A program made the position numbers and the translations under genes. This document shows positions 41,021 through 55,605 of a stretch of DNA of 64,000 nt, piece by piece; position 1 is the stretch's first letter; every line of letters begins with the position of its first letter. The notes beneath the pieces were generated by a model. That model saw only the letters and a program-made list of their open reading frames with translations, searched no databases and was not told the DNA's origin. Origin of the DNA: Lophius americanus (taxonomy: Eukaryota; Chordata; Actinopteri; Lophiiformes; Lophiidae); contig JBBDHG010000006.1 in the NCBI GenBank assembly GCA_037951165.1, positions 558,001-622,000 of the forward strand. Reading direction: 5' to 3'.

Positions 41021-44000
41021 AACGTTTATGACACGTATACGACATGTTTATAACATTGACATGCCTAATGTTTGACACGTATACGACACGTTTATAACAT
41101 TAACACGCCTAAGGTTCATAACATTAACACGCCTAATGTTTGACACGTATACGACATGTTTATAAAATTAACACGCCTTACGTTTATGACACGTATACGA
41201 CACGTTTATAACATGAACACGCCTCAGGTTTATAACATTAACACGCCTAATGTTTATGACGCGTATACGACACGTTTATGACGCGTATACGACACGTTTA
41301 TAACATTAACATATTTAACGTTTATGACACGTATACAACACGTTTATAACATTAACACGCCTCAGGTTTATAACATTAACACGCCTAATGTTTATGACGC
41401 GTATACGACAAGTTTATAACATTAACACGCCTAAGGCTAATAAAATAAACACGCCTAATGTTTGACACGTATACGACACGTTTATGACGCGTATACGACA
41501 CGTTTATAACATTAACATATTTAACGTTTATGACACGTATACAACACATTTATAACATTAAGGCTTATAACATTAACATGCCTAATGTTTTGACATGTAT
41601 GCGACATTTTTATAACATTAACACACCTATTGTTTATGACACGTATATGACACGTTTATAACATTAACACGCCTAAGGTTTATGACGTGTATACGACACG
41701 TTTATAACATTAACACGCCTATTGTTTGACAGGTATACGACATGTTTATAACATTAACACGCCTTACGTTTATGACACGTATACAACATGTTTATAACAT
41801 TAACACGCCTATTGTTTGACAGGTATACGACATGTTTATAACATTAACACGCCTTACGTTTATGACACGTATACAACACGTTTATAACATTGACACGCCT
41901 AATGTTTGACACGTATACGACACGTTTATAACATTAACACGCCTAAGGTTCATAACATTAACACGCCTAATGTTTGACACGTATACGACATGTTTATAAA
42001 ATTAACACGCCTAACGTTTATGACACGTATACGACATGTTTATAACATTGACACGCCTAATGTTTGACACGTATACGACACGTTTATAACATTAACACGC
42101 CTTACGTTTATGACACGTATACGACACGTTTATAACATTAACACGCCTCAGGTTTATAACATTAACACGCCTAATGTTTATGACGCGTATACGACACGTT
42201 TATGACGCGTATACGACACGTTTATAACATTAACATATTTAACGTTTATGACACGTATACAACACGTTTATAACATTAACACGCCTCAGGTTTATAACAT
42301 TAACACGCCTAATGTTTATGACGCGTATACGACAAGTTTATAACATTAACACGCCTAAGGCTAATAAAATAAACACGCCTAATGTTTGACACGTATACGA
42401 CACGTTTATGACGCGTATACGACACGTTTATAACATTAACATATTTAACGTTTATGACACGTATACAACACATTTATAACATTAAGGCTTATAACATTAA
42501 CATGCCTAATGTTTTGACATGTATGCAACATTTTTATAACATTAACACACCTATTGTTTATGACACGTATATGACACGTTTATAACATTAACACGCCTAA
42601 GGTTTATGACGTGTATACGACACGTTTATAACATTAACACGCCTATTGTTTGACAGGTATACGACATATTTATAACATTAACACGCCTTACGTTTATGAC
42701 ACGTATACAACATGTTTATAACATTAACACGCCTATTGTTTGACAGGTATACGACATGTTTATAACATTAACACGCCTTACGTTTATGACACGTATACAA
42801 CACGTTTATAACATTGACATGCCTAATGTTTGACACGTATACGACACGTTTATAACATTAACACGCCTAAGGTTCATAACATTAACACGCCTAATGTTTG
42901 ACACATATACGACATGTTTATAAAATTAACACGCCTAACGTTTATGACACGTATACGACATGTTTATAACATTGACACGCCTAATGTTTGACACGTATAC
43001 GACACGTTTATAACATTAACACGCCTTACGTTTATGACACGTATACGACACGTTTATAACATTAACACGCCTCAGGTTTATAACATTAACACGCCTAATG
43101 TTTATGACGCGTATACGACACGTTTATGACGCGTATACGACACGTTTATAACATTAACATATTTAACGTTTATGACACGTATACAACACGTTTATAACAT
43201 TAACACGCCTCAGATTTATAACATTAACACGCCTAATGTTTATGACGCGTATACGACAAGTTTATAACATTAACACGCCTAAGGCTAATAAAATAAACAC
43301 GCCTAATGTTTGACACGTATACGACACGTTTATGACGCGTATACGACACGTTTATAACATTAACATATTTAACGTTTATGACACGTATACAACACATTTA
43401 TAACATTAAGGCTTATAACATTAACATGCCTAATGTTTTGACATGTATGCAACATTTTTATAACATTAACACACCTATTGTTTATGACACGTATATGACA
43501 CGTTTATAACATTAACACGCCTAAGGTTTATGACGTGTATACAACACGTTTATAACATTAACACGCCTATAGTTTGACAGGTATACAACATGTTTATAAC
43601 ATTAACACGCCTTACGTTTTTGACACGTATACAACATGTTTATAACATTAACACGCCTATTGTTTGACAGGTATACAACATGTTTATAACATTAACACGC
43701 CTTACGTTTATGACACGTATACAACACGTTTATAACATTAACACGCCTCAGGTTTATAACATTAACACGCCTAATGTTTATGACGCGTATACGACAAGTT
43801 TATAACATTAACACGCCTAAGGCTAATAAAATAAACACGCCTAATGTTTGACACGTATACGACACGTTTATGACGCGTATACGACGCGTTTATAACATTA
43901 ACATATTTAACGTTTATGACACGTATACAACACGTTTATAACATTAACACGCCTCAGGTTTATAACATTAACACGCCTAATGTTTATGACGCGTATACGA

Positions 44001-44627
44001 CAAGTTTATAACATTAACACGCCTAAGGCTAATAAAATAAACACGCCTAATGTTTGACACGTATACGACACGTTTATGACGCGTATACGACACGTTTATA
44101 ACATTAACATATTTAACGTTTATGACACGTATACAACACGTTTATAACATTAACACGCCTCAGGTTTATAACATTAACACGCCTAATGTTTATGACGCGT
44201 ATACGACAAGTTTATAACATTAACAAGCCTAAGGCTAATAAATCAAACACGCCTAATGTTTGACACGTATACGACGCGTTTATGATGCGTATACGACACG
44301 TTTATAACATTAACATATTTAACGTTTATGACACGTATACAACACATGTATAACATTAAGGCTTATAACATTAAGATGCCTAATGTTTGACAGGTATACG
44401 ACATGTTTATAACATTAACACGCCTTACGTTTATGACACGTATACAACACGTTTATAACATTAACACGCCTCAGGTTTATAACATTAACACGCCTAATGT
44501 TTATGACGCGTATACGACAAGTTTATAACATTAACACGCCTAAGGCTAATAAAATAAACACGCCTAATGTTTGACACGTATACGACACGTTTATGACGCG
44601 TATACGACACGTTTATAACATTAACAC
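41021..44627. repeat. Satellite segment with 924-bp higher-order repeats, copy 1 of 4148-bp duplication
   Basis: The variant GTTTTGACATGTATGC starts at 41587, 42511 and 43435, exactly 924 bp apart. The same markers recur 4148 bp later (45735, 46659, 47583), as does the ACACATGTA variant (44342 and 48490). Up to about 42300 the block also continues the third copy of the SINE-bearing segment. No gene is visible. Confidence 0.85.
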
Positions 44628-45168
44628 GCCTATTGTTTGACAGGTATACGACATGTTTATAACATTAAAACGCCTTACGTTTATAACACGTATACAACAC
44701 GTTTATAACATTAACACGCCTCAGGTTTATAACATTAACACGCCTAATGTTTATGACGCGTATACGACAAGTTTATAACATTAACACGCCTTACGTTTAT
44801 GACACGTATACAACACGTTTATAACATTAACACGCCTTACGTTTATGACACGTATACAACATGTTTATAACATTAACACGCGTGGTGTTTGACAGGTATA
44901 CGACATGTTTATAACATTAACACGCCTTACGTTTATGACACGTATACAACACGTTTATAACATTAACACGGCTAAGGCTAATAAAATAAACACGCCTAAT
45001 GTTTGACACGTATACAACACGTTTATGACGCGTATACGACAAGTTTATAACATTAATATATTTAACGTTTATGACACGTATACAACACATTTATAACATT
45101 AAGGCTTATAACATTAACATGCCTAATGTTTGACATGTATGCAACATTTTTATAACATTAACACACCT
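44628..45168. repeat. Satellite spacer between the two 4148-bp copies
   Basis: A/B satellite with locally irregular order, including a CGCGTGGTGTTTGACAGG variant at about 44880 and a CACGGCTAAGG variant near 44970 that recurs at about 49722 and 53306. No other feature is visible. Confidence 0.8.
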
Positions 45169-48100
45169 AACGTTTATGACACGTATACGACATGTTTATA
45201 ACATTGACATGCCTAATGTTTGACACGTATACGACACGTTTATAACATTAACACGCCTAAGGTTCATAACATTAACACGCCTAATGTTTGACACGTTTAC
45301 GACATGTTTATAAAATTAACACGCCTTACGTTTATGACACGTATACGACACGTTTATAACATTAACACGCCTCAGGTTTATAACATTAACACGCCTAATG
45401 TTTATGACGCGTATACGACACGTTTATGACGCGTATACGACACGTTTATAACATTAACATATTTAACGTTTATGACACGTATACAACACGTTTATAACAT
45501 TAACACGCCTCAGGTTTATAACATTAACACGCCTAATGTTTATGACGCGTATACGACAAGTTTATAACATTAACACGCCTAAGGCTAATAAAATAAACAC
45601 GCCTAATGTTTGACACGTATACGACACGTTTATGACGCGTATACGACACGTTTATAACATTAACGTATTTAACGTTTATGACACGTATACAACACATTTA
45701 TAACATTAAGACTTATAACATAAACATGCCTAATGTTTTGACATGTATGCAACATTTTTATAACATTAACACACCTATTGTTTATGACACGTATATGACA
45801 CGTTTATAACATTAACACGCCTAAGGTTTATGACGTGTATACGACACGTTTATAACATTAACACGCCTATTGTTTGACAGGTATACGACATGTTTATAAC
45901 ATTAACACGCCTTACGTTTATGACACGTATACAACATGTTTATAACATTAACACGCCTATTGTTTGACAGGTATACGACATGTTTATAACATTAACACGC
46001 CTTACGTTTATGACACGTATACAACACGTTTATAACATTGACACGCCTAATGTTTGACACGTATACGACACGTTTATAACATTAACACGCCTAAGGTTCA
46101 TAACATTAACACGCCTAATGTTTGACACGTATACGACATGTTTATAAAATTAACACGCCTAACGTTTATGACACGTATACGACATGTTTATAACATTGAC
46201 ACGCCTAATGTTTGACACGTATACGACACGTTTATAACATTAACACGCCTTACGTTTATGACACGTATACGACACGTTTATAACATTAACACGCCTCAGG
46301 TTTATAACATTAACACGCCTAATGTTTATGACGCGTATACGACACGTTTATGACGCGTATACGACACGTTTATAACATTAACATATTTAACGTTTATGAC
46401 ACGTATACAACACATTTATAACATTAACACGCCTCAGGTTTATAACATTAACACGCCTAATGTTTATGACGCGTATACGAGAAGTTTATAACATTAACAC
46501 GCCTAAGGCTAATAAAATAAACACGCCTAATGTTTGACACGTATACGACACGTTTATGACGCGTATACGACACGTTTATAACATTAACATATTTAACGTT
46601 TATGACACGTATACAACACATTTATAACATTAAGGCTTATAACATTAACATGCCTAATGTTTTGACATGTATGCAACATTTTTATAACATTAACACAGCT
46701 ATTGTTTATGACACGTATATGACACGTTTATAACATTAACACGCCTAAGGTTTATGACGTGTATACGACACGTTTATAACATTAACACGCCTATTGTTTG
46801 ACAGGTATACGACATGTTTATAACATTAACACGCCTTACGTTTATGACACGTATACAACATGTTTATAACATTAACACGCCTATTGTTTGACAGGTATAC
46901 GACATGTTTATAACATTAACACGCCTTACGTTTATGACACGTATACAACACGTTTATAACATTGACACGCCTAATGTTTGACACGTATACGACACGTTTA
47001 TAACATTAACACGCCTAAGGTTCATAACATTAACACGCCTAATGTTTGACACGTATACGACATGTTTATAAAATTAACACGCCTAACGTTTATGACACGT
47101 ATACGACATGTTTATAACATTGACACGCCTAATGTTTGACACGTATACGACACGTTTATAACATTAACACGCCGTACGTTTATGACACGTATACGACACG
47201 TTTATAACATTAACACGCCTCAGGTTTATAACATTAACACGCCTAATGTTTATGACGCGTATACGACACGTTTATGACGCGTATACGACACGTTTATAAC
47301 ATTAACATATTTAACGTTTATGACACGTATACAACACGTTTATAACATTAACACGCCTCAGGTTTATAACATTAACACGCCTAATGTTTATGACGCGTAT
47401 ACGACAAGTTTATAACATTAACACGCCTAAGGCTAATAAAATAAACACGCCTAATGTTTGACACGTATACAACACGTTTATGACGCGTATACGACACGTT
47501 TATAACATTAACATATTTAACGTTTATGACACGTATACAACACATTTATAACATTAAGGCTTATAACATTAACATGCCTAATGTTTTGACATGTATGCAA
47601 CATTTTTATAACATTAACACACCTATTGTTTATGACACGTATATGACACGTTTATAACATTAACACGCCTAAGGTTTATGACGTGTATACAACACGTTTA
47701 TAACATTAACACGCCTATTGTTTGACAGGTATACGACATGTTTATAACATTAACACGCCTTACGTTTTTGACACGTATACAACATTTTTATAACATTAAC
47801 ACGCCTATTGTTTGACAGGTATACGACATGTTTATAACATTAACACGCCTTACGTTTATGACACGTATACAACACGTTTATAACATTAACACGCCTCAGG
47901 TTTATAACATTAACACGCCTAATGTTCATGACGCGTATACGACAAGTTTATAACATTAACACGCCTAAGGCTAATAAAATAAACACGCCTAATGTTTGAC
48001 ACGTATACGACACGTTTATGACGCGTATACGACGCGTTTATAACATTAACATATTTAACGTTTATGACACGTATACAACACGTTTATAACATTAACACGC

Positions 48101-48775
48101 CTCAGGTTTATAACATTAACACGCCTAATGTTTATGACGCGTATACGACAAGTTTATAACATTAACACGCCTAAGGCTAATAAAATAAACACGCCTAATG
48201 TTTGACACGTATACGACACGTTTATGACGCGTATACGACACGTTTATAACATTAACATATTTAACGTTTATGACACGTATACAACACGTTTATAACATTA
48301 ACACGCCTCAGGTTTATAACATTAACACGCCTAATGTTTATGACGCGTATACGACAAGTTTATAACATTAACAAGCCTAAGGCTAATAAAACAAACACGC
48401 CTAATGTTTGACACGTATACGACGCGTTTATGATGCGTATACGACACGTTTATAACATTAACATATTTAACGTTTATGACACGTATACAACACATGTATA
48501 ACATTAAGGCTTATAACATTAAGATGCCTAATGTTTGACAGGTATACGACATGTTTATAACATTAACACGCCTTACGTTTATGACACGTACACAACACGT
48601 TTATAACATTAACACGCCTCAGGTTTATAACATTAACACGCCTAGTGTTTATGACGCGTAAACGACAAGTTTATAACATTAACACGCCTAAGGCTAATAA
48701 AATAAACACGCCTAATGTTTGACACGTATACGACACGTTTATGACGCGTATACGACACGTTTATAACATTAACAC
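45169..48775. repeat. Satellite segment with 924-bp higher-order repeats, copy 2 of 4148-bp duplication
   Basis: Follows 41021-44627 at a constant offset of 4148 bp, with 924-bp internal period (45735, 46659, 47583). Similarity to copy 1 ends near 48776, where CTCAGG replaces CTATTG. Confidence 0.85.
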
Positions 48776-51700
48776 GCCTCAGGTTTATAACATTAACACG
48801 CCTAGTGTTTATGACGCGTAAACGACAAGTTTATAACATTAACACGCCTAAGGCTAATAAAATAAACACGCCTAATGTTTGACACGTATACGACACGTTT
48901 ATGACGCGTATACGACACGTTCATAACATTAACATATTTAACGTTTATGACACGTATACAACACGTTTATAACATTAACACGCCTCAGGTTTATAACATT
49001 AACACGCCTAATGTTTATGACGCGTATACGACAAGTTTATAACATTAACAAGCCTAAGGCTAATAAAACAAACACGCCTAATGTTTGACACGTATACGAC
49101 GCGTTTATGATGCGTATACGACACGTTTATAACATTAACATATTTAACGTTTATGACACGTATACAACACATTTATAACATTAAGGCTTATAACATTAAC
49201 ATGCCTAATGTTTGACATGTATGCGACATTTTTATAACATTAACACACCTATTGTTTATCACACGTATACGACACGTTTATAACATTAACACGCCTAAGG
49301 TTTATGACGCGTATACGACACGTTTATAACATTAACACGCCTATGGCTTATAACTTTAACACGCCTAATTTTTGACACGTATACCATATGTTTATAACAT
49401 TAACACGCCTAATGTTTATTACTCGTATACGACATGTTTATAACATTAACACGCCTAACGTTTATGACATGTATACGACATGTTTATAACATTGACACGT
49501 CTAATGTTTGACACGTATACGACACGTTTATAACATTAACACGCCTAAGGTTCATAACATTAACACGCCTAATGTTTGACACTTATACGACATGTTTATA
49601 ACATTAACATGCCTAAGGTTCATAACATTAACACGCCTAATGTTTGACACGTATACGACATGTTTATAACATTAACACGCCTTACGTTTATGACACGTAT
49701 ACAACACGTTTATAACATTAACACGGCTAAGGCTAATAAAATAAACACGCCTAATGTTTGACACGTATACAACACGTTTATGACGCGTATACGACAAGTT
49801 TATAACATTAATATATTTAACGTTTATGACACGTATACAACACGTTTATAACATTAACACGCCTCAGGTTTATAACATTAACACGCCTAATGTTTATGAC
49901 GCGTATACGACAAGTTTATAACATTAACACGCCTAAGGCTAATAAAATAAACACGCCTAATATTTGAAACGTATAGGACACGTTTATGACGCGTATACGA
50001 CACGTTTATAACATTAACATATTTAACGTTTATGAGACGTATACAACACATTTATAACATTAAGGCTTATAACATTAACATGCCTAATGTTTGACATGTA
50101 TAGGACATTTTTATAACATTAACACACCTATTGTTTATGAAATTAACACGCCTAAGGTTTATGACGCGTATACGACACGTTTATAACATTAACACGCCTA
50201 TTGTTTGACAGGTATACGACATTTTTATAACATTAACATGCCTTACGTTTATGACACGTATACAACATGTTTATAACATTAACACGCCTATTGTTTGACA
50301 GGTATAAGACATGTTTATAACATTAACACGCCTTACGTTTATGACACGTATACAACACGTTTATAACATTAATACGCCTCACGTTTATAACATTAACACG
50401 CCTAATGTTTATGACGCGTATACGACAAGTTTATAACATTAACACGCCTAAGGCTAATAAAATAAACACGCCTAATGTTTGACATGTATACGACACGTTT
50501 ATGACGCGTATACGACACGTTTATAACATTAACATATTTAACGTTTATGACACGTATACAACACATTTATAACATTAAGGCTTATAACATTAACATGCCT
50601 AATGTTTGACATGTATGCAACATTTTTATAACATTAACAAACCTAAGGTTTATGACGCGTATAAGATACGTTTATAACATTAACACGCCTATTGTTTGAC
50701 AGGTATACGAAATGTTTATGACATTAACACGCCTTACGTTTATGACACGTATTCAACATGTTTATAACATTAACATGCCTATTGTTTGACAGGTATACGA
50801 CATGTTTATAACATTAACACGCCTTACGTTTATGAAACGTATACAACCCGTTTATAACATTAACACGCCTCAGGTTTATAACATTAACACGCCTAATGTT
50901 TATGACGCGTATACAACAACTTTATAACATTAACACGCCTAAGGCTAATAAAATAAACACGCCTAATGTTTGACACGTATACGACACGTTTATGATGCGT
51001 ATACGACACGTTTATAACATTAACATATTTAACGTTTATGACACGTATACAACACGTTTATAACATTAACACGCCTCAGGTTTATAACATTAACACGCCT
51101 AATGTTTATGACGCGTATACGAGACGTTTGTAACATTAACACGCCTAAGGTTTATGACGCTTATACGACACGTTTATAACATTAACACGCCTATGGCTTA
51201 TAACATTAACACGCCTAATTTTTGACACGTATACCATATGTTTATAACATTAACACGCCTAATGTTTATGACATGTATACGACATGTTTATAACATTGAC
51301 ACGTCTAATGTTTGACACGTATACAACACGTTTATAACATTAACACGCCTAAGGTTCATAACATTAACACGTTTAATGTTTGACACGTATACGACATGTT
51401 TATAACATTAACACGCCTTACGTTTATGACACGTATACAACATGTTTATAACATTAACACGCCTATTGTTTGACAGGTATACGACATGTTTATAACATTA
51501 AAACGCCTCAGGTTTATAACATTAAAACGCCTTACGTTTATGACACGTATTCAACATGTTTATAACATTAACATGCCTATTGTTTGACAGGTATACGACA
51601 TGTTTATAACATTAACACGCCTTACGTTTATGATACGTATACAACACGTTTATAACATTAACATGCCTCAGGTTTATAACATTAACACGCCTAATGTTTA

Positions 51701-52023
51701 TGACGCGTATACGACAAGTTTATAACATTAACACGCCTAAGTCTAATAAAATAAACACGCCTAATGTTTGACAGGTATACGACGCGTTTATGACGCGTAT
51801 ACGACACGTTTATAACATTAACATATTTAACATTTATGACACGTATTCAACACATTTATAACATTAAGGCTTATAACATTAACATGCCTAATGTTTGACA
51901 TGTATGCAACATTTTTATAACATTAACACACCTAAGGTTTATGACGCGTATAAGACACGTTTATAACATTAACACGCCTATTGTTTGACAGGTATACGAA
52001 ATGTTTATGACATTAACACGCCT
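48776..52023. repeat. Satellite segment, copy 1 of a 3.4-3.6 kb duplication
   Basis: Markers TTTATTACTC (49415), TATTTGAAACGTATAGG (49961), GTATTCAACATG (about 50750) and ACAACCCG (about 50844) recur at 52791, 53543, about 54332 and 54426. The offset is 3376 bp before and 3582 bp after about 49690, owing to a 206-bp extra segment in the second copy. The GCGTAAACGACAAG variant marks the left edge (48817 and 52193). Confidence 0.82.
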
Positions 52024-55000
52024 ATTGTTTGACAGGTATACGAAATGTTTATAACATTAACACGCCTATTGTTTGACAGGTATACGACATGTTTATAACA
52101 TTAAAACGCCTCAGGTTTATAACATTAACACGCCTAAGGCTAATAAAATAAACACGCCTAATGTTTGACACGTATACGACACGTTTATGACGCGTAAACG
52201 ACAAGTTTATAACATTAACACGCCTAAGGCTAATAAAATAAACACGCCTAATGTTTGACACGTATACAACACGTTTATGACGCGTATACGACACGTTTAT
52301 AACATTAACATATTTAACGTTTATGACACGTATACAACACGTTTATAACATTAACACGCCTCAGGTTTATAACATTAACACGCCTAATGTTTATGACGCG
52401 TATACGACAAGTTTATAACATTAACAAGCCTAAGGCTAATAAAACAAACACGCCTAATGTTTGACACGTATACGACGCGTTTATGATGCGTATACGACAC
52501 GTTTATAACATTAACATATTTAACGTTTATGACACGTATACAACACATTTATAACATTAAGGCTTATAACATTAACATGCCTAATGTTTGACATGTATGC
52601 GACATTTTTATAACATTAACACACCTATTGTTTATCACACGTATACAACACGTTTATAACATTAACACGCCTAAGGTTTATGACGCGTATACGACACGTT
52701 TATAACATTAACACGCCTATGGCTTATAACTTTAACACGCCTAATTTTTGACACGTATACCATATGTTTATAACATTAACACGCCTAATGTTTATTACTC
52801 GTATACGACATGTTTATAACATTAACACGCCTAACGTTTATGACATGTATACGACATGTTTATAACATTGACACGTCTAATGTTTGACACGTATACGACA
52901 CGTTTATAACATTAACACGCCTAAGGTTCATAACATTAACACGCCTAATGTTTGACACGTATACGACATGTTTATAACATTAACATGCCTAAGGTTCATA
53001 ACATTAACACGCCTAATGTTTGACACGTATACGACATGTTTATAACATTAACACGCCTTACGTTTATGACACGTATACAACATGTTTATAACATTAACAC
53101 GCCTATTGTTTGACAGGTATACGACATGTTTATAACATTAAAACGCCTTACGTTTATAACACGTATACAACACGTTTATAACATTAACACGCCTCAGGTT
53201 TATAACATTAACACGCCTAATGTTTATGACGCGTATACGAAGAGTTTATAACATTAACACGCCTTACGTTTATGACACGTATACAACACGTTTATAACAT
53301 TAACACGGCTAAGGCTAATAAAATAAACACGCCTAATGTTTGACACGTATACAACACGTTTATGACGCGTATACGACAAGTTTATAACATTAATATATTT
53401 AACGTTTATGACACGTATACAACACGTTTATAACATTAACACGCCTCAGGTTTATAACATTAACACGCCTAATGTTTATGACGCGTATACGACAAGTTTA
53501 TAACATTAACACGCCTAAGGCTAATAAAATAAACACGCCTAATATTTGAAACGTATAGGACACGTTTATGACGCGTATACGACACGTTTATAACATTAAC
53601 ATATTTAACGTTTATGACACGTATACAACACATTTATAACATTAAGGCTTATAACATTAACATGCCTAATGTTTGACATGTATAGGACATTTTTATAACA
53701 TTAACACACCTATTGTTTATGAAATTAACACGCCTAAGGTTTATGACGCGTATACGACACGTTTATAACATTAACACGCCTATTGTTTGACAGGTATACG
53801 ACATTTTTATAACATTAACATGCCTTACGTTTATGACACGTATACAACATGTTTATAACATTAACACGCCTATTGTTTGACAGGTATAAGACATGTTTAT
53901 AACATTAACACGCCTTACGTTTATGACACGTATACAACACGTTTATAACATTAATACGCCTCAGGTTTATAACATTAACACGCCTAATGTTTATGACGCG
54001 TATACGACAAGTTTATAACATTAACACGCCTAAGGCTAATAAAATAAACACGCCTAATGTTTGACACGTATACGACACGTTTATGACGCGTATACGACAC
54101 GTTTATAACATTAACATATTTAACGTTTATGACACGTATACAACACATTTATAACATTAAGGCTTATAACATTAACATGCCTAATGTTTGACATGTATGC
54201 AACATTTTTATAACATTAACAAACCTAAGGTTTATGACGCGTATAAGATACGTTTATAACATTAACACGCCTATTGTTTGACAGGTATACGAAATGTTTA
54301 TGACATTAACACGCCTTACGTTTATGACACGTATTCAACATGTTTATAACATTAACATGCCTATTGTTTGACAGGTATACGACATGTTTATAACATTAAC
54401 ACGCCTTACGTTTATGAAACGTATACAACCCGTTTATAACATTAACACGCCTCAGGTTTATAACATTAACACGCCTAATGTTTATGACGCGTATACGACA
54501 ACTTTATAACATTAACACGCCTAAGGCTAATAAAATAAACACGCCTAATGTTTGACACGTATACGACACGTTTATGATGCGTATACGACACGTTTATAAC
54601 ATTAACATATTTAACGTTTATGACACGTATACAACACGTTTATAACATTAACACGCCTCAGGTTTATAACATTAACACGCCTAATGTTTATGACGCGTAT
54701 ACGAGACGTTTGTAACATTAACACGCCTAAGGTTTATGACGCTTATACGACACGTTTATAACATTAACACGCCTATGGCTTATAACATTAACACGCCTAA
54801 TTTTTGACACGTATACCATATGTTTATAACATTAACACGCCTAATGTTTATGACATGTATACGACATGTTTATAACATTGACACGTCTAATGTTTGACAC
54901 GTATACAACACGTTTATAACATTAACACGCCTAAGGTTCATAACATTAACACGTTTAATGTTTGACACGTATACGACATGTTTATAACATTAACACGCCT

Positions 55001-55605
55001 TACGTTTATGACACGTATACAACATGTTTATAACATTAACACGCCTATTGTTTGACAGGTATACGACATGTTTATAACATTAAAACGCCTCAGGTTTATA
55101 ACATTAACACGCCTTACGTTTATGACACGTATTCAACATGTTTATAACATTAACATGCCTATTGTTTGACAGGTATACGACATGTTTATAACATTAACAC
55201 GCCTTACGTTTATGATACGTATACAACACGTTTATAACATTAACATGCCTCAGGTTTATAACATTAACACGCCTAATGTTTATGACGCGTATACGACAAG
55301 TTTATAACATTAACACGCCTAAGTCTAATAAAATAAACACGCCTAATGTTTGACAGGTATACGACGCGTTTATGACGCGTATACGACACGTTTATAACAT
55401 TAACATATTTAACATTTATGACACGTATTCAACACATTTATAACATTAAGGCTTATAACATTAACATGCCTAATGTTTGACATGTATGCAACATTTTTAT
55501 AACATTAACACACCTAAGGTTTATGACGCGTATAAGACACGTTTATAACATTAACACGCCTATTGTTTGACAGGTATACGAAATGTTTATGACATTAACA
55601 CGCCT
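52024..55605. repeat. Satellite segment, copy 2 of a 3.4-3.6 kb duplication
   Basis: Matching begins near 52186 and ends near 55605; 52024-52185 is a bridging stretch of the same satellite. The copy contains about 206 extra bases near 53060-53270 relative to copy 1. The short minus-strand open frame at 52049-52294 is only satellite read in a frame that happens to lack stops. Confidence 0.8.

Noticed and set aside
52049..52294. 81-codon minus-strand open frame with repeated peptide motifs
   Set aside because: It is satellite DNA read in one frame; the peptide repeats mirror the 44-46 bp units, and neighbouring equal units are closed by stops. No coding signal.
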